Shown: positions 18,202-31,721, counted from the first letter of the stretch. The stretch is 64,000 nt of DNA from Serpula lacrymans var. lacrymans S7.9 (GCF_000218685.1 NW_006763298.1:1002049-1066048), one strand, 5' to 3'. The notes: generated by a model from the sequence alone, not told the origin. Translations and numbers: made by a program.

Positions 18202-18898
18202 TGTAAGGACCATTTCATTATTTTCCTATCCTTGCTATGTCTTGGTTATCGAACGCTTTTCCCGTTACACCTCTGGCTCTAGGGCTAGAGGTATCCTTTG
18301 CCGTTTTTGCTTCTCATAGCCCTCACAGGCTTTCTTAACCATCACTACCATTTTATATCACAGATCAGAGACTGGGTATCACTCCCAGCCAGCCAGCACA
18401 CTGGGTAGGGACTGGTAGTAGGCATCTTGCCAACCAGCTCCAAGCCCCAGTAAAGCCTGGTAATACTAATAACGCCTTATCTAGGATCGTACCTCATCAT
18501 GAGGATACGGTTCCTGAACACGCATGACAATTCTCTATTATTAGTATAAGTCTCTCACCTGCTGATTAATTCAAGTCAAAAGTCGTACGATAGTTACTCT
18601 CCTTTTTCCTATTGGTTGATTAATTCCTCAGACCACTTTTCGTATATTCTCCTTTTGGTCTGAGGAACAGACAGTTCCCTATATAAAGCTGTACCTATTC
18701 ATGTATGGCTCCTTAGTTTTCTATTACTGAATTTACCCGCTTTACTCCTCAACAAGAACCTTTGAAGCTTACCTCTCAAAGTCCTCTACTCGCTATATTT
18801 GCTAGCGTCTGTCGACCTCAAGCTCATTGAACCCTTACTCCCTGCAAGTGCAGAAGGAGATAGGTTTAGTTTTTGTTATAGTTTATTGTTGCCTCACA
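18202..18898 (+). repeat. 3' LTR of element A
   Basis: 697 bp, TGTAAGGACC to GCCTCACA, followed by the AGCAC duplication. It differs from the 5' copy by CGCATG for CGCGTG (18520) and by TATTGTT for TATCGTT near the end; both are CG to CA/TG transitions. Confidence 0.95.
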
Positions 18899-20468
18899 AG
18901 CACCACTTTTCACTACGTCAAAGGGTCCAATGGATCAGGTAGGAAGTGCTGCATAGATTGCCATGAGCATTACCTCCGTAAGCGTGCAGCTAGTCAACAA
19001 CAGACTGAGGGAAACACAGGCCCACTCACAATTGGCGAGTGATCAGTTTCTTCTATTTGTATGATGTCACTAATGCGGGACTTTTTCATTTAGAGTTTTC
19101 AGCCATTATGGGTCAGATTCTTGATGGTGATGCCAGAAAAGAACTCATCCGAGCTTCTTCTGCGGCACAATGTGGCGGTAGGAAATTTTCATTTTTTCCC
19201 ATGCACCATGAGCTGGGCTGACTGGTTATTCTACCTATCAGAGGATTTATTGCCTACTCAGCATTTAGATGCCCCCTCCACCTCCTACCAGTTGTTCTTT
19301 GTCAGTTACATACTCCCGCCCTTTAACTGGCTATACATCAAGTCATGCAAACTATACTCACCACCGCAACAAGATGATGGCCTCGACAAATTCACCTCAG
19401 CATCAAGTAACAATCCGTGTGGTGTTGCATCATTTGAAGGTTGAGGGTAAGTCTGGAACGGAGTTAGTAGGAGTACGTGTCATGTTTTCCTAACCTCCAA
19501 CTTCCCTAATCTGACACTTTGTTTTTATGCTGGTTACAGAACATTGAACGGGATATATCTGTCCCTTTGTCCATCACTGCATGCCAGCTACGTTTGACTA
19601 TTATTGACAACCTACAGCTTCTATGGTCAGATTGGTTGGTCGGTTATGATTTATCACTGGAATCTCTTGAAATGCACAAAGCGCCAAAATTACTGATTTA
19701 TGACCCCCACCTGCCTTTCAACAGCACAGAAAAACTTGTTCTCCACAACTTCTTCTTTCATATATCAGGTAAAGATCCCACCCCAAGGTTTGCCCCAAAT
19801 CTGAAGGTATCAATTATCTTGGTGATGACAAATGCCCAATTCGAGGACATTTTGTCATGGAAATCGGAGTGTAAGCGGGGCCCAGGTGCCCATGGGCAAC
19901 AAGTGTCTGATGGAGCAGACACGGACTTGGAAGAAGCGGAACAGTCAGGTGTTTATGATCCGATGGATGAGGTACATTTGTTTTATTGTATTTTTTCACT
20001 ATTTTTTTCATGTTCTATTCTATAGGTATTTCGTGCCGCTACAACATTTGGCCAGAAACGTTGCATTGCCCAGGCTTGTGGAGGCTCAAGTGCTCGTGGA
20101 GAATCTAGCTCAAACTCATCATCCCAAAGTAGGTCATCCAGCATCCCACTCTCAGGTTCGTAACATTTTTTTTTCGTTTTTATTACCATGCCTAATTAAT
20201 ATTTAAATAAACTCTACTGTAAGGCCTCAACAAGTATTCCGTCCAGTTCATCAAGAGATTGTGAAATCAACAACACTTACATATCCGTGGTAAATGAAAA
20301 TTGATGCCAATGATACAAACTAATCTTAACCACTTTGTAGCGTTGCTCGGCTTCACCACGGACATGTTCAGCACTGGCCCCACTCTTTTCAAGTGTAAGC
20401 CCTGTAACTATCACTAACTCTCTACTTTCGGAGAATCAAACTGGTGATGCCGAAGTCCGGATTGAATA
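18899..20468 (+). pseudogene. 3' part of the host Cys-rich multi-exon gene split by element A
   Basis: Continues the frame from 1972 with FHYVKGSNGSGRKCCIDC and ends that reading at TGA 19040-19042, or splices on. Further exons with consistent GT-AG signals follow: MGQILDGDARKELIRASSA (about 19108), NSPQHQVTIRVVLHHL (about 19390-19435), an exon with DISVPLSITACQLRLTIIDN (from 19541), DTDLEEAEQSG (about 19920-19973) and VFRAATTFGQKRCIAQACGG (from 20026). A Ser-rich end follows near 20240-20413. I do not recognise the family; the CxxC pairs suggest a small zinc-binding fold. Exon phases were not all resolvable, so parts may have decayed. Separated by element A from its ATG, it should not be expressed normally. 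Confidence 0.45.
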
Positions 20469-21298
20469 GAGTTTTCAACTGTAACCATCCGACCACTATA
20501 CCTAATCTAGTCCTGCTAGTAAATACCCATCGGAGAAATTCCTGCACGCAGCAGAGAAAGGTACATACACCCTCGCGACCGCCTTCTGAATCAGCTGCGT
20601 CCAGATAGTCCTTCAAGTTTTTTTTCCGTCTGTGTTATGTTCGTCACTTTCACTATCATAGGTTCAGAATGCGTTTATGAGCGACTTCGCAATTCTAAGC
20701 TAAGGACGGGAATAGCACTATGAAGACGGTCGCAGAACCCACCTAAGTCTTGCTCAGCTCAAAGAGCACGAGCAAACATACAATGATGCAAAGTTTGGAA
20801 GGGAACAGTACCGTGGCATGAAGGACCAGTGTCTCGCACATGTGTCGTGCATACAGCTCCCTTAAGTTGAGCTGGTTTGTCAATAATCCTTCCCATACAC
20901 GACTGCAGAAGCAAAGAAAATATCCCACTGGAAACGTCAGACTAGTTTGAATCACCGTGACCATACACTCCAAGTTGGTTATCTGGGATGCATGATATGC
21001 TAGAACAAAGTTCTACCGTTCAAATTTCACCGAGAAACCTGAGCCTGTGTTGCGAGAGTGGTGAGATGAGGATTGAACACAGTTCATAATTGTTTCCTAT
21101 GAGGTTGGTGCGGATACTAGTATCAAACTCTGAATTTCGAAAAACAACATTATCGTGGTCACGTGACATCCCGCCTTGTGTTTGGTTTGCACTGAAGTTG
21201 TAGCACGACCCTTTTTGCCAGTAGTACCCCTCGAACCTGAAGTCGAGCAAAAATGTCTAACACCATAGCATTGTTGGTTTTTGTAGCTCATACCTTAG
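20469..21298. other. Intergenic, plus unresolved first exon(s) of the CFIm25 gene
   Basis: No ORF here resembles a known protein. Any first coding exon and 5' UTR of the downstream CFIm25 gene must lie here: its first recognisable exon follows an acceptor (ccttag) at 21298 with a TAG immediately upstream in frame. An ATG at 21253 is a candidate, but would need an implausibly short intron. Confidence 0.4.
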
Positions 21299-22787
<1,489 letters not shown>

Positions 22788-23547
22788 TTCTTTGTTGGAG
22801 GCCGCGGGAAAAGCTTGAGAAACGATAGAAGACGCAAGAAGAAACAATAGTGGCAGTACAATGAGAGCCCCAGGACTAGTCACAATACCACATTACAATT
22901 CAGCAAAACGAAAAGTATCAAGCTCAACATAAAATCACGGCGAGGAGCATGTACAACGCCGCCAACGTGTACTCGGATTGTTATCACCACTTTCAAAGTT
23001 ACTACCGCACCAATTTTAGGCAATTTGCACTTCAGATGTCTTTAGCTTTTCTCTCGCTTCCCTTTGAATTCGATTGGTAGAATTAATAGCCCCTGTTTTC
23101 GATGTTGTTAACTGAATGTAATAATGTTGCATCGCTGTGCTGCTTCCATGCTGATTCAGCGAGGCCATCGCTAAAGCTGATGCGCTGACGTCTTTGCCTT
23201 ACCTTGTTGCTTGTCACTCATTCGATTTCCGTTCCAGTTACCAACCCAAAATAGGTTCTCTGACCATCATGATCGCCTGCCAAATTGAAATACATCAGAA
23301 AATCAGGGTGATTGGATGATAGCACAAGAATGACTTTGTTGCAGTAAGTAAAAGTCAGTGTATGCATGTATGTCATATTTTACAATGCAATGTTGGTATG
23401 TACGAACCATGTATGTACGTCGGGACATCAGTCATTAATAAATCTTCTTCTCTCATCATCAACGTGTATGTCATACGCTGACGTGGTGTGCATTAACACC
23501 TAAAAGATTAGAAACCTACACGGACGCGTCATTATTCATTCTCAAGT
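22788..23547. other. Intergenic between convergent CFIm25 and Rab18-like genes
   Basis: Holds the 3' ends of two convergent genes. AATAAATC at about 23437 fits polyadenylation of the plus-strand gene poorly (too distant). No coding potential was recognised. The last exon of the Rab18-like gene may extend here (see that entry). Confidence 0.4.
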
Positions 23548-24861
23548 TTACCACGACATTGGTGGCTTACCACAAGTAGAATCAGCACGAGCACATTGCA
23601 CCATCGTTTCTTGCGACTGTTTCTGGGCTGCCAAGTTGATAGTTCCCGGCATACCGTCACCGTCTTGTCCTCCGCTCGTTCTAGCACTTGCAATAGGGGG
23701 TCCACGTCCACCCTCGACGGGAGCCCATAGCTCCGGGGTCTCTAAAATCCTTCCAACAACGTCTTGGAACGCAGAGCGGACGCCCACTGAAGTCTTCGCA
23801 CTTGCCTCGACGAAGAGAGCTCCACTTCGTATAGCATATGCAGAACCTTCGGAAGTAGGAACTTGGCGAGATTGCTCCTAGAGTAGCCGCAAAGTAAGTG
23901 GTAATGTCAGTAATAGTACAGAATGCGTGAAGGCAGTACGGTGATCAGCATATATATTAGAGCGCATATATAAATGATAACTCACCTTATCCACCTTATT
24001 ACCTACTATGATCCTGACAACAGTATCTGGGACGTATGTCTCAAGCTCGGAGAACCATTTCGGAAGAGCTTCAAAGGATTCACGGTTGGCTACGTCGTAA
24101 ACTAAATAGTCATTATACATGGTGGTTAGTACCAGTATGGAAACGGCGCAAAAACGAGATGAGAAATGACTATGTGCAAGATATTAAAAATAGTTTACGA
24201 ATGGAATGACCATAGTAATATAGCAGAAAAATATTAAAAAAATGTAGAAACGTACCAAGTATAATTCCTTGAGCACCACGATAGTAAGAAGACGTTATTC
24301 CTCGGAAACGTTCCTGCCCTGCAGTGTCCTTTGAGTGATGATGTCAGCGCCGCTGAAATAAAGTAGTAATAAAAACAAAGAATACTGACCCATATACTAA
24401 GTTTAACTTTGCGACCATTCACCTCCATCTTGTGAACCTATGAAATCGGACAGAGCCAGAATTAGTATGAAGATCGTGACAAAATGTCTACAGCTACTTT
24501 TACAATCAACCACTTTCCATTGGGGTTGGAGTTGTTTATGCGAACAAAACACGAGAGCAGTGGCTATTACCCTTATCGCTCTTACAATGGCTCCAGTCAG
24601 TGCAAGGCTTGAAGCTAAAGTGCCTCCCACACCTCAGGTTCACTGAAGGATAACAAATGTAGAAGTTAATAAATGATTCCCACTCACTCTAAAGTCAACA
24701 CCAATAGTCGCACTGGCCTCGTCCTCAGGAAGCCACTGCTCATCCGAAAATCGAAGTAGCAGGCTACTTTTGCCTACAGACGCATTCCCGATAAGCAGAA
24801 GCTTTACGTTCACTGTCGGAGACGAGGTTGATGTGGCTTTGGAAGTGGACGTTGGAGGCAT
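23548..24861 (-). CDS. Rab18-like small GTPase
   Basis: Membrane-trafficking GTPase. Minus-strand exons 24861-24688, 24437-24390, 24328-24256, 24101-23986 and 23877 to 23548, phases consistent. G motifs: P-loop GNASVGKSS (about residues 26-34), effector [29 protein letters not shown]. The C-terminal helix [19 protein letters not shown] resembles animal Rab18 closely, so Rab18 is preferred over Rab1/Rab8. Read straight through, the protein ends ...[10 protein letters not shown], without a prenylation motif. A GTAAGC donor right after TGTG (23570) could instead splice to a short last exon, leaving a Cys near the end. Rab18 acts at ER/lipid-droplet membranes in other eukaryotes; a role here is inferred only from similarity. 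Confidence 0.9.
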
Positions 24862-25235
24862 GTTGGATGGTGGTTGTGCGTGCTGGGGAGCACCAGCCTG
24901 AGGCAGGCAGCACGGTTGGGGTCAATGACGGCAGCTGGCGTGGCCGGACAAGCGGACCGGTGAGTTAGTTTCATACCGTGACTAAGCGAAACGGCTTTTC
25001 ACTTTGAAGTTCACTGGCAAGTTATCAGCTGGGCTGCAAACGGCTGATCATACAAACATCCTTGGACATCGCTATCAAAACATACAAGTACTGAAAGCGA
25101 CAATGAAGGACTTGTTATCCGTACAAAAATCTGCGACTCTATGTGACAGATTTGATGTCGTCAATCGGGACAAAGTCCTCGCTCTCTTGTGCCCATCTTC
25201 TCCAAGATTGCCTCCAATATTCGAGTCTTCAAGCT
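24862..25235. other. Short intergenic / possible alternative 3' exon
   Basis: Upstream of the Rab18-like gene on the minus strand. A minus-strand frame (GHKRARTLSRLTTSNLSHRV, about 25195-25136) could be a spliced C-terminal exon of the hypothetical gene at 25236-25634, but no clean donor/acceptor pair decides it. Confidence 0.3.
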
Positions 25236-25634
25236 TCAGGCCGACAAAGGGGCAATGTGTTCATGCCCAATACCACTGGTTCTAAATGCAGTCCTTATTC
25301 TTTGCATAGCCTCTGCCACAGCTATTCCGCTCTCCATAGTAATCAAAGTCCCATGCTGCTCAATCCCCCCCTCCTCGGTATCGTGATATGGTCCATACAG
25401 GCCCGTCGGATACAACCAAAACATAACACCGCACGTCGTCTTTCCCGATGCGTCCACTCTTCCTCGGTTGGTGATGTATCTCTCAACTGCTTCGAAATCA
25501 TCTGAGTTAGATATTTCGTCCAGATCGCCTACTGTGAGCAATGAGCATAAAAGCTCCTGATTGGCGGTTCCGGTAGTCTGGGCAGCGCTGAATGGCCATC
25601 GTCTCTGAGTAGCTGAGTTCTGTGTCGTCGACAT
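25236..25634 (-). CDS. Hypothetical protein, 132 residues
   Basis: Single open frame from ATG 25634 (MSTTQNSATQRRWPFSAAQ) to 25236. Composition is balanced, with acidic patches (GDLDEISNSDDFEAVERYI) and an aromatic segment GVMFWLYPTGLYGPYHD. No signal peptide, membrane segment or known motif was seen. It stands alone between the Rab18-like gene and a secreted-protein gene. It could be the first exon of a longer protein. Coding status is likely but not proven. Confidence 0.45.
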   Translation of the reverse strand: MSTTQNSATQRRWPFSAAQTTGTANQELLCSLLTVGDLDEISNSDDFEAVERYITNRGRVDASGKTTCGVMFWLYPTGLYGPYHDTEEGGIEQHGTLITMESGIAVAEAMQRIRTAFRTSGIGHEHIAPLSA

Positions 25635-26387
25635 TTAGATCTGTCTACGGCGTCAGTGTCTGGAACAAGTCTCAAATACAAAATATCTCTCACTGAAAGG
25701 ATAATCCTATAGATGGGGCTAGTGTTCGTTGGTGGCCTGCAAAGCGAAGCTTTATACGTCTATCACACTTCGTTTCGGGATTTGGCGCTTCTTCGGACCT
25801 GAGTCACGCAAGACTGGCACTGGCTGTACAGTGGGGTAAGTACAGACACCCCATCACAGGAATCCTGTGCAATCCGCCACGCTGATCACCGAGTCCATCT
25901 CCACTTAATGTTTAACATTCTCAAAGCTACTCCTGATTCCAGATTATAACATATTGCCACCTATCCCCATTCAATCCTTCATCGACCACTGCGGAGAACT
26001 TCATCCGTTTATGCTCTCATAATTCAGCGAAGTTGTGTCCAGCCTATGTTACTCGTCATTGTCACTGTATTTATCAATTTCAGATATTCAAATGTTTATG
26101 ATACAATCAGCTGAGAGAGGGGTAGAAATATCTCATTCAGCGCAACTGCATAAGAAAACCACTTTCGAAATTGAACATTGAAGTAATACATTTGTGATTT
26201 TTCACGATGGTAACAGAAGAGTAGGCAACACAACTTATATCTTGGCAGAATGAAAACACGTCCACTATCACTATGCGCACATACTTAATCTACATCACTA
26301 AACACTAGCGAAAGGAGGAGGGAGCAGAGCATCAACATTTGATAATTTACGATTATCTGAGATCTAATGTATAGTTTCATACAACAT
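25635..26387. other. Intergenic, no gene seen
   Basis: AT-rich spacer of about 750 bp between two minus-strand genes. It includes the 5' region of the hypothetical gene (TATA-like ttataacatatt near 25945 on the plus strand only) and the 3' UTR of the secreted mini-protein. No open frame with recognisable content. Confidence 0.5.
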
Positions 26388-26828
26388 CTACTTGAAGCAC
26401 TCCCCGTTCTCCATGTTCGCCTGAGTCAAAGGGCGGCCTGAGATACAGTACCCTTCACCGTTGATCAAGCAGTAGTAGGCGCTGCCTCCCCTATTTTTGC
26501 AGTTGTGCGACGAAAAGAAACCGATGGATCTGGAGGGATCGCATCTAAAATTGACATATGAAGCCACAAGATTTCAGAGCAGTAAGAAGCAAAATACACA
26601 TACCCTTTCTTCACATATTGCCCGCCGGTAAGCGTTTCCCCATGGTTTTGGCAGCTAGTCTGAGCAAACGAGACCGGTTCCTATGATAAATGTCAATATT
26701 AGATTCCAAGATGGTAGAAACAGTCACTCAACGGTTACAGTGCCATTGGCCTGGTTGTTCGTCGCAGGCATAGCGAGGACAGAGGTGAGGAAGATGGCGC
26801 AGACGCAAAGAGATCTGAAAATTTGCAT
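26388..26828 (-). CDS. Small secreted cysteine-rich protein (effector-like), 109 residues
   Basis: Three minus-strand exons: 26828-26733, 26680-26604, 26544-26388; lengths 96, 77 and 157 nt join in phase to 330 nt. The N-terminus MQIFRSLCVCAIFLTSVLA is a typical signal peptide with cleavage near residue 19-20. The mature part has six Cys in TSC, KGC, HNC, YYC, GYC and GEC contexts, compatible with three disulfides. A TATAAATAC box lies about 60 bp upstream of the ATG on the minus strand (about 26886-26894). It resembles the small secreted proteins common in Agaricomycetes, but I do not recognise a named family (not a hydrophobin or cerato-platanin pattern). None of its exons is a long ORF, so it is easily missed. 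Confidence 0.75.
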
Positions 26829-28605
26829 GTTGAAGGGGATGAAAGTGCGATATGAGTACTGAGGAAGTGTAATAATTGCGATGGGTATTTATACTGACGG
26901 AACGGAAATCTGAAGAGACGAGACAGCGCATTTGGGATTTCTTCAGCTAGGCTTGGCTCTATGATACGTTTGAACTAATCAAAGAAGTTGTGTCAGACTT
27001 AGCCCTTCAACACTCCACACAATTGTCTGACAGCATATATTTGGGGCTTCAAACACAAACATGTCCGGGCTCGACGGTGTAAGTCTATCGTAAGTCACCC
27101 TTGAAAGCAACTGAGAAAACAAGGTGGAGATGGAGTGTGATACATGAATTATTTGGGTTCGACGCTTACCGCCTCAAAGAGCCATGTAATTCCTTGCAGT
27201 ACGCACTCGCCTTAGTTCAAATTCTTGAGCGCTTGAGCAGATCTTCTTGCCACACACCGGTAGGGGTTCTTAGTGGATTACAAGGTGTGGTAGTTGTGGC
27301 ACTGGAATAGCAATATTATCAAACCTCAGATTATCGAACTTGTAAGCGTAACACTGAAGTTATGCAAAGATCCTTACCTGAGGAGATCAAGTCAGTGCCC
27401 ATGGATGCCATGATTTCTTCTAGTACCTCCGATCATGACGCTCCGGTATTGCCAAGCGACAAAAGAAGCAGTCGGTAAGGTCTAAACAACGAATCAACCC
27501 CACACATCGCAAACATAGTTGACACTCAGGCTCGAGCCAGAAAACGTTTACAACATGACTTGCTAATGTCGACTCCGATGCTATGCAAAACAAGCTCGTT
27601 GATTGATCGCCAAGTATGTTAGCGCTGTTGCTGCTCAGGCTGTGCCGGTAAGCCCTCGCTGTTGTTACATTTATCAACCACAGCTCTTAGTACAGCATTA
27701 TCGTGACTTCAATGAACTTACCTGCCCGATCCACCCAGAGCTGCAGACTTGAAGCAGCAGCGAGCACCTCGGAAATGACGGTAACGTCTCTGCGATTATC
27801 ACTAGCAGGATTTTGTACATCATCGGTAGGTAACTTCATCCTTACCTAAAAAGCAACTTTCGTGTGAAGTTCGTGTGAAGTCACCTCTCCTCTCCAAGTC
27901 TTGCTCTGAATGCTTTGGTAAAACTGTAACAACAATGCAACAACGTGTGTGATAAGAAATAACGGTATATTCTTCAAATTGAATCTGACCAGGACTTCAG
28001 ACACGCCCCGCCACGGTCCACGTGTGACTCGACTTCGAGTTGGATATGTGACGTTGATATTTTATGTGCTACTCGCTTGGCGGCCTGGAGATCTGGGAGC
28101 CCTGGACCCGAATTTCCTCACATTTAAAAAATTCGAATCCAGCAACGCAAATACTTTGGGGCTGTACGAATGTTATGTTTGAGTACCAGACCTTGGAGGA
28201 CGACTATATCACTAGTAGATATATGGGTAAGAGGAAATTATGACTCCTAACAACTTTACTCACCTTTACCTCCACACCATTATAAGGACGCTTACTCAAT
28301 ATTTCCCCAACATAGCGCTGGATTTCTTAATTTCAGGTTGACCTTGCCATTGTCACGCACCACTCAAGAAAGCAAAAGTAACTGTAAGTAAAATCATTGC
28401 TCACAAATATTACCTACCATACGGTACCATACCAACGCAATATACTATATACTCTTACAAAGTTACCCCCGATAGCATCAACAGAATAGGATGTGGGTTA
28501 GAATCATGCGAGATGTGTCCTGACGAAAATAAAGGTATGCATAAACTCTAGGAATCCCGGCAGGGTATGGACATTACGCCAACCCGCGCGTCCCATCTAC
28601 CATGT
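26829..28605. other. Long intergenic stretch, no gene recognised
   Basis: About 1.8 kb with only short unconvincing frames on both strands; the largest (27420-27677, minus) has no family resemblance and no consistent splice context. It contains the promoter of the secreted mini-protein at its left end. Confidence 0.4.
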
Positions 28606-31493
28606 CTAGCATCCAAAGAAGCCACAGTCGTCGTCTTCACCATCATCAGGATCTTCTTCGCCACCGTTGCACACAGTAGGGACCTTAAAGCCATCCTCTC
28701 GGATTCCTCCACCCCATGGCGTCTTCCCGACCACGGTTGCGTCTACTCCCAATCCTCTCTCTGCGAATCCCTCCCACAACTCGCAGAAGTTCTCGCCTCC
28801 GGTGAGGACAGCATCGGCTTGAATTATAGCATCACGAGCGTCGAAGAAGGAAGGGTGGCAATCTTGAAGCTTCATTCCGTTCAAGACAAGCCTGAATATG
28901 TAATATGTTAGCTCAATTTGGAAGATCCGGAGAGTAAAAGAGATACGTACTGTACGATCAACGAATTACCATGAATAGGTACCAAGGGCTTCGCTTTTCC
29001 GTGTACATCGTACTCTTTGGGCCTATAAAAGTTACCAGTGGGAATCGTTCCATCTTCAAGTGGGGCAGGAGGGAATAAGCTATCGCTATATCCATGCTTG
29101 TTGATCAGCTTCTGTGAGACTACCCAGAGCATTTCAGCCCAGACTTCGCCAATAGCATGCACGCCCCAGTAACCAGGCTTGTCGAGAGTCTTGTATGTCG
29201 ATGGGTTGATCGCCTTATCCTAGAGGCAGGGGTGAGCCATAGAAAAGAAGATGAGGCGGAGAAACTCACGGTAGAATAGATAAAGTTCCTGATACCAGTT
29301 GGCCTGTTGGCAGCCCAAGCACCCATGGCATAGTCCGAATAGCTGCTGGTACTCCGGATGGTAGTAGCCAAGAAGTCTCCCCATCCCTCACCCATCCCTC
29401 CACTCTCTCCCCACCCGAGACATCCCGAGTTCGCGGGTCCACCAGTCAACCTTGTACTCAAACCATGGCTCAACTCGTGGATGACAATGCCTGCTTCAAG
29501 ATCTCCGTCTCTGTAGGGATTTGCCGTGTTCCACAAGTACATTCTGCATCGGCCATTCTGACCATCAGGTGGAGTCATGAAGTTGGCATTGTTGTAGCCA
29601 GAGCCGTCCTGGGCATTTGCAATAACACCATCATCCTCTTTGCCTCCTCGACCAAAGTTGTGTTGCTGGAAGTTACCAGATACTTCATCAAAGCCATAGC
29701 TGTAGTGCGCATAAATTAGACCGCAGAGGAAGGAGGTAGACACAAACATACCGGTAATATAAATCATGCACCATATTAGATGTATAGAATAACTGCGTTA
29801 CAGTCGCATCGATATATTTCTTTGCTTCATTCAATGCATCCTCGCTGTCGGTCTTCTTTGGGTCATAATCGAAGTCGAATACGGCACCTTCACTAGTGTC
29901 CCCCTTCGAGGCAGCTCCTTGTGGACGAAGGTTGTAGACCCATTCATTGCGGCCTTCCCAATTCTCGTGCGCAAAAACCTACCATAACCACCAGTGAATT
30001 AGTAACGAGCACCAAAATAGAATGCAGTAAGAAATGTTACGAACATTGTTGCCCCAAGTCGTGTTGGTCTCTCTCCAAAGACTTCCACCCACTTGCCTGA
30101 TATTATCGCTCTGTGGATCATTCTTATATGGCAAAGTATGCCACCCCACTGGACTTGCCAACTTGTCTCCCAATTCTTGTACAATCGCCCGCTCGCCTTC
30201 GCTTGGGTCATTAACCCCCCAAGGGAAGATATTGTAAGATGCAGGGAGTGGACTGGGGGTAGTTGGTGGGATGGGAGCAGTTTGGAAAGAGGGGTGTGGC
30301 AGAGGAGAATCAGAAGCCCAATCCACGACAGTAACAATGCGGTGAGGCGCTATAGCTGCCACTGATGCTTCATACCAGTTATCTTGCATCTCGACTTCGA
30401 ACTGTTAATTCACATCAGTAAAACAGGTGAAAACATCCTACTCGACTATCCGTACCTTCCATACTAGGTCAAGCGCTGTGCTTCCATCTGGCTTCGGTAC
30501 CTGGACATAAACCATCTTGGCCTTCACAGGCGACACTGCATCAGGGACATTGTCGATGTACTCCATCATAGTCGCATGGTCGCCAACAAAGGAGGACTGG
30601 TATGTGACAGTCATGGCATTGATATGCTCGTCATACCGTGACTTGAGGTCAGTTGCAAGTTGGGTATTCGGAGTTGCTGCAATCATGAACTGCATCAGGG
30701 CACGACGTGAGTCGCCGAAGAAGCCTTCAGATGCAGGCACAAGAGCATCCGAGAGAGCGAACGAATAAGGAGTTGATACATGCGCACAGTTTGACGAGTG
30801 GAGGTGTTTAAGCTCAGAAAGAGATGTCTCGTGTGCAGATGGTGATGAAGAAGGGAAGACTGTCTGTTCTGACGGGTTAAAGAGGGCAGCAACAAGGGTG
30901 GAGCGCTGTGAATCTATCTCAGAATTGAGCTGGTCACAATAAGTGACATGAGGGTGGGCAGCTGATTCAGCGTTGCCAAGTGGCGACGGAGCAGGGCCTT
31001 GGTAGAACTAAGTCATGTGAATGAGTGAGTGAAAGATAAGAGAATTGGAAATGAAACATACCGAGTTGCCATATGATAGAACGACGCCATCTTTGATGTT
31101 GATGTTCATATTGCCGTCAGAGACCTCCATGCCATTTACGATCTGACGAACGTAGATATGTGTTACGCCGGTGTTCTTATCTGTGTAAGAATCATCCCGG
31201 ATGACCCAGTGCTTGTCGGGGTTCACATTGTCAGCTGCCAAGATATCACTCAAAAAAGAACGAGCAACGACATAGGGGTTAGTGTGAGCCGGGAGTGGAA
31301 GGAAGGAGTTGGTCGTGATCTGGTAAGGACTCGAGTTGAATACAGCATGCTCATTAGCGTGGCCAAACCCAAGTGATTTTCTACGACGAGCAACGAACGA
31401 CTGGTCGTCTGAGCTGCGGAGAGGAGCTGGAGTTGATAGGGCACGGCCGGCAAGGCCTGCGAGAGCGAGGGTGACTGTGAAGAGACGACGCAT
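28606..31493 (-). CDS. Fungalysin, secreted zinc metalloprotease (peptidase family M36)
   Basis: Extracellular endopeptidase made as a zymogen. Seven minus-strand exons: 31493-31062, 31007-30456, 30401-30045, 29978-29752, 29699-29270, 29219-28951, 28891-28606; phases agree and give 850 residues. The signal peptide is [20 protein letters not shown]. The propeptide (FTP-type) region contains [20 protein letters not shown]. The catalytic zinc site HELSH lies at about residue 597, followed by the third-ligand region [11 protein letters not shown] about 27 residues later. The C-terminal part is [19 protein letters not shown], ending in an acidic Cys-containing tail ([13 protein letters not shown]). 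All catalytic residues are present. It probably serves extracellular protein degradation. Confidence 0.95.
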
Positions 31494-31721
31494 GGTGTGG
31501 CAGCCTCTCTGTGATGGGGGGGGAGAGGGAGAAACAAGGAGGAGGACCGCCCGAGGTGTGTCTTATAAGGACCCGTTGGCGTCAGGGACTTGCGTGTTCT
31601 GTATCAGGGCTAGTATTTGGTTATCACCCTTTTATGGTAATAATTCATCCGATTCGTAGATTACCACTACACCCCAGTCACACTCCACGTCACATCTTGT
31701 CTGATACTATCTTGTCACACA

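Larger units (their letters stand above)
1973..18898 (+). mobile_element. Element A: complete but defective Ty3/gypsy chromovirus, plus orientation, carrying nested insertions
   Basis: LTRs at 1973-2669 and 18202-18898 (697 bp each, TG...CA ends) differ at only two positions I found (near 2287 and 2658). They are flanked by perfect AGCAC duplications at 1968-1972 and 18899-18903. Order inside is self-priming site, ORF1, Gag, Pol (protease, RT, RNase H, integrase, chromodomain), polypurine tract, LTR. Two insertions sit inside: a solo LTR in ORF1 (3082-3777) and element B in Pol (7039-15306). The element is coding-defective: ORF1 frameshift, Gag stop at 5640-5642, degenerate zinc knuckle, RT Asp to Asn, and a deletion in the integrase zinc domain. 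The terminal chromodomain and pol order place it among chromoviruses. Confidence 0.95.

Noticed and set aside
18827..19042. Frame starting inside the 3' LTR and running into host sequence
   Set aside because: The LTR part is noncoding; the coding part belongs to the host exon that begins at 1896.
30438..31659. Plus-strand frames opposite the fungalysin gene
   Set aside because: Antisense shadows; the minus-strand exons join in phase to a full M36 protease.
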